DNA of 64,000 nt from Peribacillus frigoritolerans (GTDB lineage Bacteria; Bacillota; Bacilli; Bacillales; DSM-1321): positions 4,568,778 through 4,632,777 of the forward strand of contig NZ_KV440950.1 in NCBI RefSeq assembly GCF_001636405.1, read 5' to 3'. Made by a program: the position numbers and the translations under genes. The notes under the pieces were generated by a model. The model saw only the letters and a program-made list of their open reading frames with translations. It was not told the DNA's origin and did not search any database. Every line of letters starts with the position of its first letter. Within the stretch, counting starts at the first letter, position 1. This document shows, piece by piece, positions 18,514 through 27,062 of the stretch.

Positions 18514-18759
18514 ATATGGATTCCTCCTTCCTGAATTATAGTGGAATTATTTTGTATATGCTATTTATAAAAAAACACCAAGCCTTTTCCCTCGATTTTA
18601 CCCTTTTTATGTGTCAGGATTATGTTCGCAGTAATATTAACCGGTGTTTTCACTTCGTAACTTTGTATAAGTGATCTCGATTCATTTTAACAGGAATGCC
18701 GCTATGTGATCGTAAAAATCATACAGAAAAACCATGAGCTCCTCATTACACTCTAAAGA

Positions 18760-18786
18760 GGCTGGCTCTAAACTGAGCCAGCCTTT
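18760..18786 (-). terminator. Terminator of czcD
   Basis: AGGCTGGCTC and GAGCCAGCCT form a stem; on the minus strand it directly follows the czcD stop. Confidence 0.75.
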
Positions 18787-19710
18787 TCAATTACATGTCT
18801 CGTGTGGATTTGGACAGCCCGCTTCCTGCCTTTCCACTTGGATCGTACTATGTTCAATTCCAAACTGATCATGAAGTAGTTTTTGCGCTTCTGCTAAAAC
18901 TGAATCGTGATTACCGTTCTCATCTATGACAACATGGCAGCTCATTGTCAAAAAACCAGAAGTGATCGTCCAGATATGGAGATCATGGACATCGGATACA
19001 CCGTCCAATTTTACCAGGGATGCTTTCACTTCATCCATATCGACTTGATCTGGTGTGCCCTCCATCAAGATATGGAAAGAATCCCTTACTACCCTAAAAC
19101 CGCTGATAATAATTAAAATCGCGACTATGACGCTCGCAATCGGATCTGCAATTCCCCAATCGAAAAAATAAATCAAGAGTGCGGCCGCAATGGCACCCAC
19201 AGATCCAAGCATATCACCAATGACATGTAAAAAAGCACTTCGCACATTCAGATTGTCTTCCTTATCTCCGCTCATTAAAATCCAGGCGGCAATGACATTA
19301 ACAAGTAAGCCGATAATTGAAATCATTAGCATTCCCATGCTTTGAACCTCAGGAGGATCCAGGAACCTCTTAATTGCCTCAAAGAAAATGAATACGGATA
19401 TGACGATCAATGTCAATCCATTCAAGCAAGCAGCAATGATCTCAAACCGTTTATACCCAAACGATTTGGACGATGTCGATTTCCTTTCCCCCAACCTTAT
19501 CGCTGTATAACTAAGCCCTAATGCTGCCGCATCGCTAAGCATGTGACCTGCATCCGACAGTAAAGCCAGACTATTTGTCAAGAATCCCCCAATGACCTCT
19601 ACTATCATAAATGTGGAGATTAATAAGAAAGATGCCAACAATGCTTTTTTATTGTTAGAATGGTGGTGTCCGTGCCCATGATCATGGGAGTGACCATGAT
19701 GATGTCCCAT
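18787..19710 (-). CDS. czcD: Cation diffusion facilitator, zinc/cobalt/cadmium exporter
   Basis: A 307-residue CDF exporter with six membrane helices. The N-terminus is a histidine-rich metal-binding tail (MGHHHGHSHDHGHGHHH). The transport site HxxxD pairs are visible in helix II (HMLSDAAAL) and helix V (HVIGDMLGS). The C-terminal cytoplasmic domain ends in a possible extra metal site, GCPNPHETC. B. subtilis CzcD exports Zn, Co and Cd; the same is inferred here. GGAGGGATGG precedes the ATG. Confidence 0.92.
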   Translation of the reverse strand: MGHHHGHSHDHGHGHHHSNNKKALLASFLLISTFMIVEVIGGFLTNSLALLSDAGHMLSDAAALGLSYTAIRLGERKSTSSKSFGYKRFEIIAACLNGLTLIVISVFIFFEAIKRFLDPPEVQSMGMLMISIIGLLVNVIAAWILMSGDKEDNLNVRSAFLHVIGDMLGSVGAIAAALLIYFFDWGIADPIASVIVAILIIISGFRVVRDSFHILMEGTPDQVDMDEVKASLVKLDGVSDVHDLHIWTITSGFLTMSCHVVIDENGNHDSVLAEAQKLLHDQFGIEHSTIQVERQEAGCPNPHETCN

Positions 19711-19879
19711 GCCATCCCTCCTCTCGATTTGAAACTTATATATAGTATGGGATAAATCCAGATTGGTTTCAAATGATTCACTTCAGGGATTCACTGGCTG
19801 CAAAAAGAGCGATCAAACGGGCAGGAAGTGATTTTTTACTAAAAATAAAAATCGGACTTCAACCAATTCAAAGTAAAAA

Positions 19880-19914
19880 TAAACGCTACAGACATTTCCT
19901 GCAGCGTTTTCCCC
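19880..19914 (-). terminator. Terminator of the 42-aa ORF
   Basis: AACGCT-CAG and CTG-AGCGTT arms with a T-rich minus-strand tail, just past the stop of the small gene. Confidence 0.7.
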
Positions 19915-19916
19915 GT

Positions 19917-20045
19917 TTATTTTTCCTCTTGCATCGTATCATCGACAATGGCATACAGATCCTTATTAAACAATTCATCATTACAGACAAGACTATGCCG
20001 TTCCATCTCTTCCTGCTCTTGAATTACCTGTTCATTTTCCTTCAT
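19917..20045 (-). CDS. Small hypothetical protein (42 aa)
   Basis: A 42-codon frame whose ATG is preceded by GGAGGTAGG and whose stop is followed by a terminator. The product is acidic (MKENEQVIQEQEEMERHSLV... ending DDTMQEEK). The family is not recognised. It lies downstream of the phosphoesterase gene on the same strand and may be its own unit. Confidence 0.6.
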   Translation of the reverse strand: MKENEQVIQEQEEMERHSLVCNDELFNKDLYAIVDDTMQEEK

Positions 20046-20143
20046 GACCTACCTCCAGCTTCATATTGTTTGCCTATTAGCGTATCCGCAGGCATGTACC
20101 TTTATGCTCAACATTTCCCCAACCTTCATCTTTTATAAACGTC

Positions 20144-20887
20144 TTAGGCCTGCTGCCCGCCATGGAAGGCACGTATAATGAATTCACGCTCTGGAACTTG
20201 TAAGCTTTGGTACGATGATAGGAACGATGTATTATCATAGGCCACTTTTTCAAGCTTTACCTGAATACCCGCATTTTCAATTGAAACAATGGCATAAGGA
20301 GCAACTGGTTCACCATTACAGCCAAGAGAACCAGGGTTCAGGAATATCGTTCGGTCATTTTTATAAAGGTGGATAGGATGATGATGTCCGAATCCTATTA
20401 AATCGTGATGCTGATCTTTGAAAAGCATTTCCAAGTTATTTAAACTCGGTTCAACGATTTTACTATATGGATTTTGGCTTATGTGCTCATCCAATTTCTT
20501 CGATTCCATGTGATAATGGGTGAAGTAAACGGAGTGATCATTAATGATATGATGTATGGTTCGAGGCAATTTTTCCAATTCATTTATGAATTTCCGCTGC
20601 ATCCTTTCAGCTATCCATTCATGATGCTCCTTAACATGAATATGACCGTCCGGATGCGGCTCCCCGTTAATGATGGCCAGGACAGCTTCATCATGATTTC
20701 CAGTTATCATCGTTAAATCATTTCTTGAAAATAAAAGTTCAAGGACTTCATTTGTATCCGGGCCAATCCCAACCATATCTCCCAAACAATAGAGACGATC
20801 TATTTTTTCCCTTTGATCAATATCCCTAAGGACGGCTTTTAACGCTGAAGCATTACCATGCACATCCGTTATAATGGCAACTTTCAT
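20144..20887 (-). CDS. Calcineurin-like metallophosphoesterase
   Basis: A 247-residue phosphoesterase of the YfcE/MJ0936 type. The metal-binding motifs occur in order: TDVHGN (DxH), CLGDMVGIG (GDxxG), TGNHDEA (GNHD), FTHYHME, and FGHHHPIH (GHxH). Family members hydrolyse phosphodiesters; the natural substrate here is unknown. The ATG is preceded by GGAGCTGAATTAAGTC. Monocistronic, with 200 gene-free bases upstream. Confidence 0.87.
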   Translation of the reverse strand: MKVAIITDVHGNASALKAVLRDIDQREKIDRLYCLGDMVGIGPDTNEVLELLFSRNDLTMITGNHDEAVLAIINGEPHPDGHIHVKEHHEWIAERMQRKFINELEKLPRTIHHIINDHSVYFTHYHMESKKLDEHISQNPYSKIVEPSLNNLEMLFKDQHHDLIGFGHHHPIHLYKNDRTIFLNPGSLGCNGEPVAPYAIVSIENAGIQVKLEKVAYDNTSFLSSYQSLQVPEREFIIRAFHGGQQA

Positions 20888-21102
20888 GACTTAATTCAGC
20901 TCCCTTCCTCCACAATCCACATGGTATATTATAACATTCAAAACGAAATCAAAAAAATATTCGGGCTTAATCCCTTGGTTTGCCCACGCCCATTTTTTAT
21001 GAATAAGCAAACACTTCGGCCTAGAATACATAGTATGAAGTATTCCCGGTAAAGATGTTTTGCTAGGTATGTTATTCATAATATATATGAGGAGGAAATC
21101 AA

Positions 21103-21237
21103 ATGGGTGGAAATGGTAACGAATGTTGTGGCGTCGGTTTCGATAACGGATTCGCATTGCTGATCGTATTATTCATCTTGCTGATCATCATTGGATGCAG
21201 TTGGGGATTCGGCGGCGGCTTCGGCGGATGCTGCTAA
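21103..21237 (+). CDS. YjcZ-family small sporulation-type membrane protein
   Basis: A 44-residue protein with a glycine/cysteine-rich start (MGGNGNECCGVGFDNG), a hydrophobic helix (FALLIVLFILLIIIGCSW) and a glycine-rich tail ending in CC. This matches the YjcZ/YczN family of tiny Bacillus proteins, many expressed in sporulation. GAGGAGG precedes the ATG, and a strong terminator follows. Too short for most gene finders. Confidence 0.85.
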   Translation: MGGNGNECCGVGFDNGFALLIVLFILLIIIGCSWGFGGGFGGCC

Positions 21238-21250
21238 TAATGACATAAAT

Positions 21251-21282
21251 CAAAAAGGCGCCTGATCATGGCGCCTTTTTTG
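21251..21282 (+). terminator. Terminator of the YjcZ-like gene
   Basis: AAAAAGGCGCC and GGCGCCTTTTT form a perfect stem with a T tail. Confidence 0.9.
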
Positions 21283-21431
21283 TAATGGATTGACTTTTTA
21301 GTTTTTGTTTTTACTATTCCAAAGAGGCTTTCCCTCTTCAAACTTTTTTTACATAATATTAGGAAGGATCTATAAACTTTTAGATGTTTCTTCTAGGCAT
21401 GAACGTTTGGCAAATTAGGTACCTTCCGCAC

Positions 21432-22397
21432 TCAAATCATAAAAGGGGCAGAGAGCCTGCTCAATCCATCCTCCATTTGTTTTTTCGCATCTTTCATCAT
21501 GCCATCAAGTAATTCCTTTACCGTGGGTATATCGTCAATCAATCCGGCAACCTGGCCGCTGTTCATAAAACCATTGGTAACATCCCCGTTCATCGCTCCA
21601 TTAATATGATGGACTTCAGAGGTCATTTCACGATAATTCACAGGAGACAGACCCTGCTTCTCCAGATCCAGCACTTTCTCGGTATATGGGTCCTTCAATA
21701 CCCTTCTGACCTGTCCAAATGATCTGCCCAAAATTACTGTATCATTGCCCATCGCTTCGATTATTTTCTGCTTATATGATGGATGGAACGGTGCTTCTTG
21801 TGTAGCAATCAGCCTGGTTCCCAATTGGACGCCTGAAGCCCCCAGCATCAATGCAGCTGCCAATCCCTGCCCATTGCCTATTCCGCCAGCGGCCAGAACG
21901 GGAAGCGTCACATGCTTGCTGATTTGCGGAATGAGTGTAAACGTCGTCATTTCCAGGTTCGAGTTGATGCCGGCGGCTTCAAACCCTTCCGCGACCAGCA
22001 CATCTGCCCCTGCATCTTGCGCTTTTTGTGCGTGCTTGACTGACGCAACGATGGCAATCACTTTTATATTCTTTTTTTGCAATAGTGGAATGAAAGGGGC
22101 AGGATTACCTGCAGATAAGGAAACTACAGGTATATCATGCTTCAGGACAAGATTCACTAACTCATCTGTATATGGACTAACGTTTATTGGAATGTTCAAC
22201 GCAAAATTGTAATTGGTTTTATCTTTGGTTTCGAGAATGATGGCTTCTACCTGTTCAGGGGTCATGGTGCCGCACCCTATTGTTCCCAGGCCCCCTGCAT
22301 TGGATACTGCAGCCGCAAGACTTGCATTGCTTATATTCCCCATGCCGCCTTGAATAATTGGATATTTTATCTCAAAAAGTTCACAAATATATTTCAC
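21432..22397 (-). CDS. Nitronate monooxygenase / FabK-like flavoprotein
   Basis: A 321-residue TIM-barrel FMN protein of the NMO/FabK family (2-nitropropane dioxygenase-like). Motifs: IIQGGMGNIS at the N-terminus, the glycine-rich phosphate-binding stretch VLAAGGIGNGQGLAAALMLGASGVQLGTRLIATQEA. Relatives oxidise nitronates or reduce enoyl-ACP; FabK would be needed only if other enoyl reductases are absent, which cannot be judged here. I chose the GTG at 22397: GGGAGGG is 6-7 bases before it, whereas the ATG at 22403 is almost touching that site. Confidence 0.82.
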   Translation of the reverse strand: MKYICELFEIKYPIIQGGMGNISNASLAAAVSNAGGLGTIGCGTMTPEQVEAIILETKDKTNYNFALNIPINVSPYTDELVNLVLKHDIPVVSLSAGNPAPFIPLLQKKNIKVIAIVASVKHAQKAQDAGADVLVAEGFEAAGINSNLEMTTFTLIPQISKHVTLPVLAAGGIGNGQGLAAALMLGASGVQLGTRLIATQEAPFHPSYKQKIIEAMGNDTVILGRSFGQVRRVLKDPYTEKVLDLEKQGLSPVNYREMTSEVHHINGAMNGDVTNGFMNSGQVAGLIDDIPTVKELLDGMMKDAKKQMEDGLSRLSAPFMI

Positions 22398-22479
22398 TTT
22401 CATCCCTCCCAGTCAATTTAATGTTATACTATATTCATTAGAAAAACAATTCTGACTTTTTGAAAAAAGGAGCGAGACT

Positions 22480-22992
22480 ATGATTATTCCGTACAATAAT
22501 AAAAAACCATCCATTGATGATACCGTTTTCGTGGCACCCGGTGCTCATTTAATCGGCGATGTTTCGATTGGGAAAGACTCGACCATTTGGTTTAATTCCG
22601 TACTGCGCGGTGATGAAGATTCAATTACAATAGGAGAAAAATGCAGTATTCAGGATAACTCCACCATTCATTTATTTGAAGGATGCCCGGTTGTCATTGA
22701 AGATGAAGTGACGGTCGGTCACAATGTCATCCTGCATGGCTGTAAAATAGGTAAACGCTCCATTATCGGTATGGGATCAACGATATTGGATAATGTAGAG
22801 ATCGGCGAAGAATGCATCGTCGGAGCGAACACATTGATTTCCTCTGGCAAAATCATACCTCCACGTTCACTGGTCATTGGTTCCCCAGGGAAAGTGGTTC
22901 GCAGATTGAATGATAAAGATCTTGAATTAATCCAACTTTCCATCGATACATATGTTCAAAAAGGGAAAGACTTCAAAGGGATACTCGATTAA
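22480..22992 (+). CDS. Gamma-carbonic-anhydrase-like hexapeptide protein (YtoA/PaaY-like)
   Basis: A 170-residue left-handed beta-helix protein with repeated hexapeptides (IGDVSIGKDSTIWFNSVLRGD, VTVGHNVILHGCKIGKRSIIGMGSTILD). Histidines in the gamma-class metal-site positions are visible (HLF near 65, GHNVILHG near 88-93). It converges on paaX, and in E. coli paaX is followed by the related thioesterase paaY, so a PaaY-like role is possible; the missing C-terminal extension argues more for YtoA. GGAGCGAG precedes the ATG. Confidence 0.83.
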   Translation: MIIPYNNKKPSIDDTVFVAPGAHLIGDVSIGKDSTIWFNSVLRGDEDSITIGEKCSIQDNSTIHLFEGCPVVIEDEVTVGHNVILHGCKIGKRSIIGMGSTILDNVEIGEECIVGANTLISSGKIIPPRSLVIGSPGKVVRRLNDKDLELIQLSIDTYVQKGKDFKGILD

Positions 22993-23009
22993 TTATTGCA
23001 AGGAATTTG

Positions 23010-23056
23010 AAAAGAGCTTCAGCCAGTCGTTGTTAACGACTGGCTGAAGCTCTTTT
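23010..23056. terminator. Bidirectional terminator between the hexapeptide gene and paaX
   Basis: A 20-base perfect stem (AAAGAGCTTCAGCCAGTCGT and its complement) with A and T tracts on both sides separates the converging genes. Confidence 0.93.
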
Positions 23057-23947
23057 TCACTTAATGATGAGTGGATGGTCCTTGGCATCATAGGTTTCAT
23101 CTTTCCGGCATAGATCATTGTTTTCCTGAAATACGCTTTCAAAGAAACGGCTTGCTGGTTCAGCCAAGACTTGATAATATTGGCTAAATAAAAGAGCAGC
23201 ATGATTCCCATTCCACTTAGAAGGCAGAAGTTCCTTTGGCAGGCCCGGATCGATGAATAAAAATTTACGGTATTCATGCACCAAGTTCGTTCGTTCCACA
23301 AAACAATCTGCATCGGACATTTCACCCCTGCTAATGATGCTTTGATGAACGATGAATTGTTTACTGTATTTCTCGATGAATTCTTCATATTTATTTTCAA
23401 TCTCTTCTAATTGCCAGCTCTTTTCTACAAGCGATTGGTTTTCTTTTGGACCTTTGTACTCCGAGATGAAAAAATCAACATATTCATCTATGTCATATTT
23501 CTCGATCAAGCGATTGATTTGCTTCTCCAAATCATTGGGGGAAATCCAGCAACCACTTGAAAAACTGCCAAATCCGCTCCATAATAATTCTTTGCGGAGA
23601 TCATCCCGTAATTGCCGCTTATCTTCAGGGATCGTGTACATTAAGATGCGCCATTTACCGTCCCATTCATTCGGTTTCATCTTATATATGCGATTGGCCG
23701 CTTCATCCATTCTCTGCACACCGCGATCAGTCAAAAAATAATAGCTTTTATTTCCCTGCTTCTCTGACTGAATCCACCCTTGCTTGACCATTCGTGAAAC
23801 GGCTACACGAACGCCCTGCTCATTATGGCCGAATTCCTTTAACAAACGAATTAAACTGCCTATCCAGATTTTACTTCCATAGTTACGGATATAATCGCCG
23901 TATATCGTAAAAATCATGGATTGTGTATTAGTACCTATCTTTCTCAC
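23057..23947 (-). CDS. paaX: Phenylacetate catabolism repressor, PaaX family
   Basis: A 296-residue PaaX-type regulator. The N-terminal winged helix starts with SMIFTIYGDYIRNYG and continues EQGVRVAVSRMVKQGW. A central domain (KWRILMYTIPEDKRQLRDDLRKELLWSGFGSFSSGCWISP) is diagnostic. In enterics it represses paa genes and is released by phenylacetyl-CoA. The start is GTG, with a weak site. It is the last gene of the minus-strand paa operon, 76 bases after a crotonase gene. A likely target is the palindrome in front of paaA. Confidence 0.92.
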   Translation of the reverse strand: MRKIGTNTQSMIFTIYGDYIRNYGSKIWIGSLIRLLKEFGHNEQGVRVAVSRMVKQGWIQSEKQGNKSYYFLTDRGVQRMDEAANRIYKMKPNEWDGKWRILMYTIPEDKRQLRDDLRKELLWSGFGSFSSGCWISPNDLEKQINRLIEKYDIDEYVDFFISEYKGPKENQSLVEKSWQLEEIENKYEEFIEKYSKQFIVHQSIISRGEMSDADCFVERTNLVHEYRKFLFIDPGLPKELLPSKWNGNHAALLFSQYYQVLAEPASRFFESVFQENNDLCRKDETYDAKDHPLIIK

Positions 23948-24023
23948 CTCGTCCTAACATTGTTACTATTTTCACACGGAAGACATAATAATTATTATAT
24001 CTTTTTAACATGAAAGCGCAATA

Positions 24024-24800
24024 TTATTCACCAGTAAATCGCGCTTTTCTTCGTTCACTAAATGCCAGGAGCGCTTCCGATCTATCTTGAGTCGGAATGG
24101 TCAATTCATAGGCTTTTCCTTCTATAGCCATTCCCGTTTGCAAATCCGTATTCATTCCTTGGTCAATCGCATATTTGGCTTGTTTGACTGCAATCGGCCC
24201 ATTCTTCATGATATTGGCTGCCAATTCCTCACAGGCTGACATTAGACGATCCCTTGGCACGACCTTCAAAAGGATCCCTAATTGACATGCTTCTTCTGCA
24301 GTCAATTTTTTAGCGGTGAAGATCAATTCCTTCGCCTTCATTTCCCCAATCAATCTCGGCAGCCGCTGTGTACCGCCTGCTCCCGGAATAATGGCCCAGC
24401 TAGTTTCAGTGAGCCCCAAAGAAACACCTTCCGCAGCAATTGCAAAGTCACATGAAAGCAGCCATTCAAATCCTCCCCCCAATGCATACCCATTGACGGC
24501 AGCAATTGTCGGCTGCGGAAGCCCTGCGATACTATTAAAAACATCGCGAATCGCTTTAACGTTCCTTCTTACTTCGGCATCATTCAAAGACTTCCTTTCT
24601 TTCAAATCCGCTCCCGCGCTGAATGCTTTTTCCCCTGCACCGGTGAAAATGACGACACGGATATCGCCGTCATAATAAACGGCATCGATGACTTGCTGCA
24701 GTTCACAAAGTGTCTCATAGTCGAAGCAGTTCAATACGTCGGGCCGATTCACTGTTATATAGCCGATTTGATTTATCACTTTATAAATAACCTTGGACAT
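24024..24800 (-). CDS. Enoyl-CoA hydratase/isomerase (crotonase), third copy in the paa operon
   Basis: A 258-residue crotonase. The oxyanion-hole and catalytic regions are intact: AFSAGADL, NGYALGGGFEWLLSCD with Glu, and LGLTETSWAIIPGAGGTQRLPRLIG with the second Glu, ending in ERRKARFTGE. Both glutamates suggest a true hydratase. It may act on 2,3-dehydroadipyl-CoA or a related intermediate, redundant with the PaaF-like gene, or take the ring-opened intermediate. GGGGAGGAG precedes the ATG. Confidence 0.85.
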   Translation of the reverse strand: MSKVIYKVINQIGYITVNRPDVLNCFDYETLCELQQVIDAVYYDGDIRVVIFTGAGEKAFSAGADLKERKSLNDAEVRRNVKAIRDVFNSIAGLPQPTIAAVNGYALGGGFEWLLSCDFAIAAEGVSLGLTETSWAIIPGAGGTQRLPRLIGEMKAKELIFTAKKLTAEEACQLGILLKVVPRDRLMSACEELAANIMKNGPIAVKQAKYAIDQGMNTDLQTGMAIEGKAYELTIPTQDRSEALLAFSERRKARFTGE

Positions 24801-24867
24801 GAGTCTCCTCCCCTTTTTGAAAAAATGACCCTTATGCAGATAAAATTAATAAGGGCCATACGCTTAA

Positions 24868-26076
24868 TCATTCTTTATCGATATTTTCTATAATGGCGGA
24901 TATGCCTTGGCCGACGCCTACACACATCGTCGCAAGGCCATAACGTACTTTCCGCTTTTTCATTTCGTGGACGAGTGTTGTTAAAATACGCGCCCCGCTT
25001 GCACCTAGCGGATGGCCAAAAGCTATTGCCCCGCCGTTGACATTCACTTTCTCCTGATCCAATTTCAATTGGCGGATGCACTCCAAGGATTGGGAAGCGA
25101 ATGCTTCATTCAATTCCACCAGCCCGATGTCTTCAATCGTCAAACTTGCCCTCTCCAATGCTTTTTTAGTGGCATGAATAGGGCCAAGGCCCATAATGGA
25201 CGGTTCCAAGCCCGCTACCGCCCCTACAACATATTTGGCCAGAGGCTTCAATCCAAGCTCCCGTGCTTTTTCTGCACTCATCAAAAGCAGTGCCGAGGCT
25301 CCATCATTTACACCTGAAGCATTACCGGCGGTTACAGTGCCGCCTTTAAAGATCGGTTTGAGTTTTTCAAGCTTTTCAATGGTCGTGTCAGGACGAGGGT
25401 GTTCATCCTTCTCGATAATGACCTCATTCCCTTTTCGATCCGTATATCGAACAGGTACGATTTCATTAATGAAACGCTCATTTTCCACTGCGTTTTTCGC
25501 CCTTTGCTGGCTTTGATAAGCGAATTGATCTTGGTCCTCCCTTGAAACAGAAAAACGCAGGGCGACGTTTTCAGCCGTTTGAGGCATGGAATCCGCACCA
25601 TACATTTCTTTAAGTTTCTCATTCGTGAAACGCCATCCGATCGTTGTATCCTGAAGCTCCATTGAACCCCGCGGAAATTCACTCTCAGGTTTCGCCATGA
25701 CGTACGGCGCCCTTGTCATGCTTTCAGTACCCCCTGCGATATAAATATCGCCTTCACCGACTGCAATGGAGCGCGCTGCATACATGACGGCATCCAATCC
25801 GGATCCACATAAACGATTTATTGTCGTTCCAGCTACATTTACCGGAAGACCAGCTAAGAGGGCGGACATCCGGGCCACATCGCGATTATCCTCTCCCGCT
25901 TGATTTGCATTCCCGAAGATGACATCCTCAATTTGATCAGGCGGCAGCTCTGGATTGCGATCTATCAGCGCCTTGATTACAATTGCGCCGAGGTCATCCG
26001 GGCGAACGCTTTTCAATGCGCCTTTATATCTTCCGATTGGTGTTCTCACAGCATCAATGATCACAACATCCTTCAT
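24868..26076 (-). CDS. paaJ: 3-oxoadipyl-CoA thiolase type acetyl-CoA acyltransferase
   Basis: A 402-residue thiolase that would cleave 3-oxoadipyl-CoA (and 3-oxo-5,6-dehydrosuberyl-CoA) into acetyl-CoA plus shorter acyl-CoA at the end of phenylacetate catabolism. Catalytic residues: Cys in [13 protein letters not shown], His in [12 protein letters not shown], and Cys in TMCVGVGQG. Its ATG overlaps the stop of the upstream dehydrogenase gene by four bases, so the two are coupled. The product specificity is inferred from context. Confidence 0.88.
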   Translation of the reverse strand: MKDVVIIDAVRTPIGRYKGALKSVRPDDLGAIVIKALIDRNPELPPDQIEDVIFGNANQAGEDNRDVARMSALLAGLPVNVAGTTINRLCGSGLDAVMYAARSIAVGEGDIYIAGGTESMTRAPYVMAKPESEFPRGSMELQDTTIGWRFTNEKLKEMYGADSMPQTAENVALRFSVSREDQDQFAYQSQQRAKNAVENERFINEIVPVRYTDRKGNEVIIEKDEHPRPDTTIEKLEKLKPIFKGGTVTAGNASGVNDGASALLLMSAEKARELGLKPLAKYVVGAVAGLEPSIMGLGPIHATKKALERASLTIEDIGLVELNEAFASQSLECIRQLKLDQEKVNVNGGAIAFGHPLGASGARILTTLVHEMKKRKVRYGLATMCVGVGQGISAIIENIDKE

Positions 26077-26945
26077 TTCCTCACCAGCTCGCCATCTTTT
26101 GTATAATCGTACACACCTTTACCAGACTTACGGCCGAGCCTGCCAGCTTTAACATATTGTTCAAGGAGGGGAGCCGGGCGGTATTTCTCACCCAGTTTAC
26201 TATGTAAATATTTTAAATTATTCAAGCGGGCATCCAATCCCACCAAATCTCCTAGCTCAAATGGTCCCATTGGGTAATTCAGCCCTAACTTTATTGCCTT
26301 ATCGATTTCTTCTGGTGTTCCTAAGCCTTCTTGAAGCATAAAGAACGCTTCATTACCTACCAAACAGCTGATCCTGCTTGTAACAAACCCAGGGAATTCA
26401 TTTATGACCACGGTCTCTTTCCCCATTTTTTCGGCTACCTCTTTTATTATGGCTGCCGTTTCATCACTTGTTTCAAGACCACGTACAATTTCAACGAGCG
26501 GCATTTTTTGTACAGGATTGAAAAAATGCATGGCAATCGTTTTTTCGGGACGCTTTCCATAAGAACCAATTTCCGTCGGACTCATCGTGGAAGTATTGGT
26601 TGCAAAGTAACAATCTTCTTTTGCATGGACTTCAATCGTTTCGAAGACTGCCCTCTTGATTTCCGCCTTTTCCGGAACTGCCTCTATGATCAAGTCGGCA
26701 TATGCTGCTGATTCTTTCAGATTGGCAGAATAGGTAAATCTGCTTTTTGCAGCTGCCGCTTCTTCCTCGGTAATCTTTTGGTAGCGCAAACCCTTTTCAA
26801 AAATGGAATCGATTTCGTTTCTTGCACTTTCCAAAGCATCCTGATTCACATCCACCAATATTACATTAAAGCCCCCAATTGCTCCTACATAAGCTATTCC
26901 CCTGCCCATGACACCAGAACCGACGACCACTAGATTACTAATCAT
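26073..26945 (-). CDS. paaH: 3-hydroxyacyl-CoA dehydrogenase (PaaH type)
   Basis: A 290-residue NAD-dependent dehydrogenase that would oxidise 3-hydroxyadipyl-CoA. The Rossmann motif VVGSGVMGRGIAY is at the N-terminus, with an Asp ending beta-2 (ILVDVN). Catalytic His is in MHFFNPVQKMPLVEIV, and the C-terminal helical domain has GLGTPEEIDKAIKLGLNYPMGPFEL. It is shorter than E. coli PaaH (one C-terminal domain only, as in Hbd-type enzymes). GAAGGAGGAATG precedes the ATG. Confidence 0.88.
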   Translation of the reverse strand: MISNLVVVGSGVMGRGIAYVGAIGGFNVILVDVNQDALESARNEIDSIFEKGLRYQKITEEEAAAAKSRFTYSANLKESAAYADLIIEAVPEKAEIKRAVFETIEVHAKEDCYFATNTSTMSPTEIGSYGKRPEKTIAMHFFNPVQKMPLVEIVRGLETSDETAAIIKEVAEKMGKETVVINEFPGFVTSRISCLVGNEAFFMLQEGLGTPEEIDKAIKLGLNYPMGPFELGDLVGLDARLNNLKYLHSKLGEKYRPAPLLEQYVKAGRLGRKSGKGVYDYTKDGELVRK

Positions 26946-26967
26946 TCGTTCATTCCTCCTTCAAAAA

Positions 26968-27058
26968 TAAATAGGGCTGGCTCGGATGAATCAGATCAGC
27001 ATTCAACCATACCTGAATTACTTTTCCGACATACCGTTTAGCCAGCCGTCTATTTTTT
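26968..27058 (-). promoter_or_regulatory. Intra-operon hairpin, possible attenuator
   Basis: In the 117-base gap between the aldehyde dehydrogenase and paaH genes, AATAGACGGCTGGCT can pair with AGCCAGCCCTATT, followed on the minus strand by TTATTTTTG. It looks like a partial terminator that would lower expression of the downstream beta-oxidation genes. Confidence 0.5.
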
Positions 27059-27062
27059 TGTT

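Noticed and set aside
24008..24024. cre-like TGAAAGCGCAATAT downstream of a paa crotonase gene
   Set aside because: At least three mismatches to the cre consensus and a position after a coding region.
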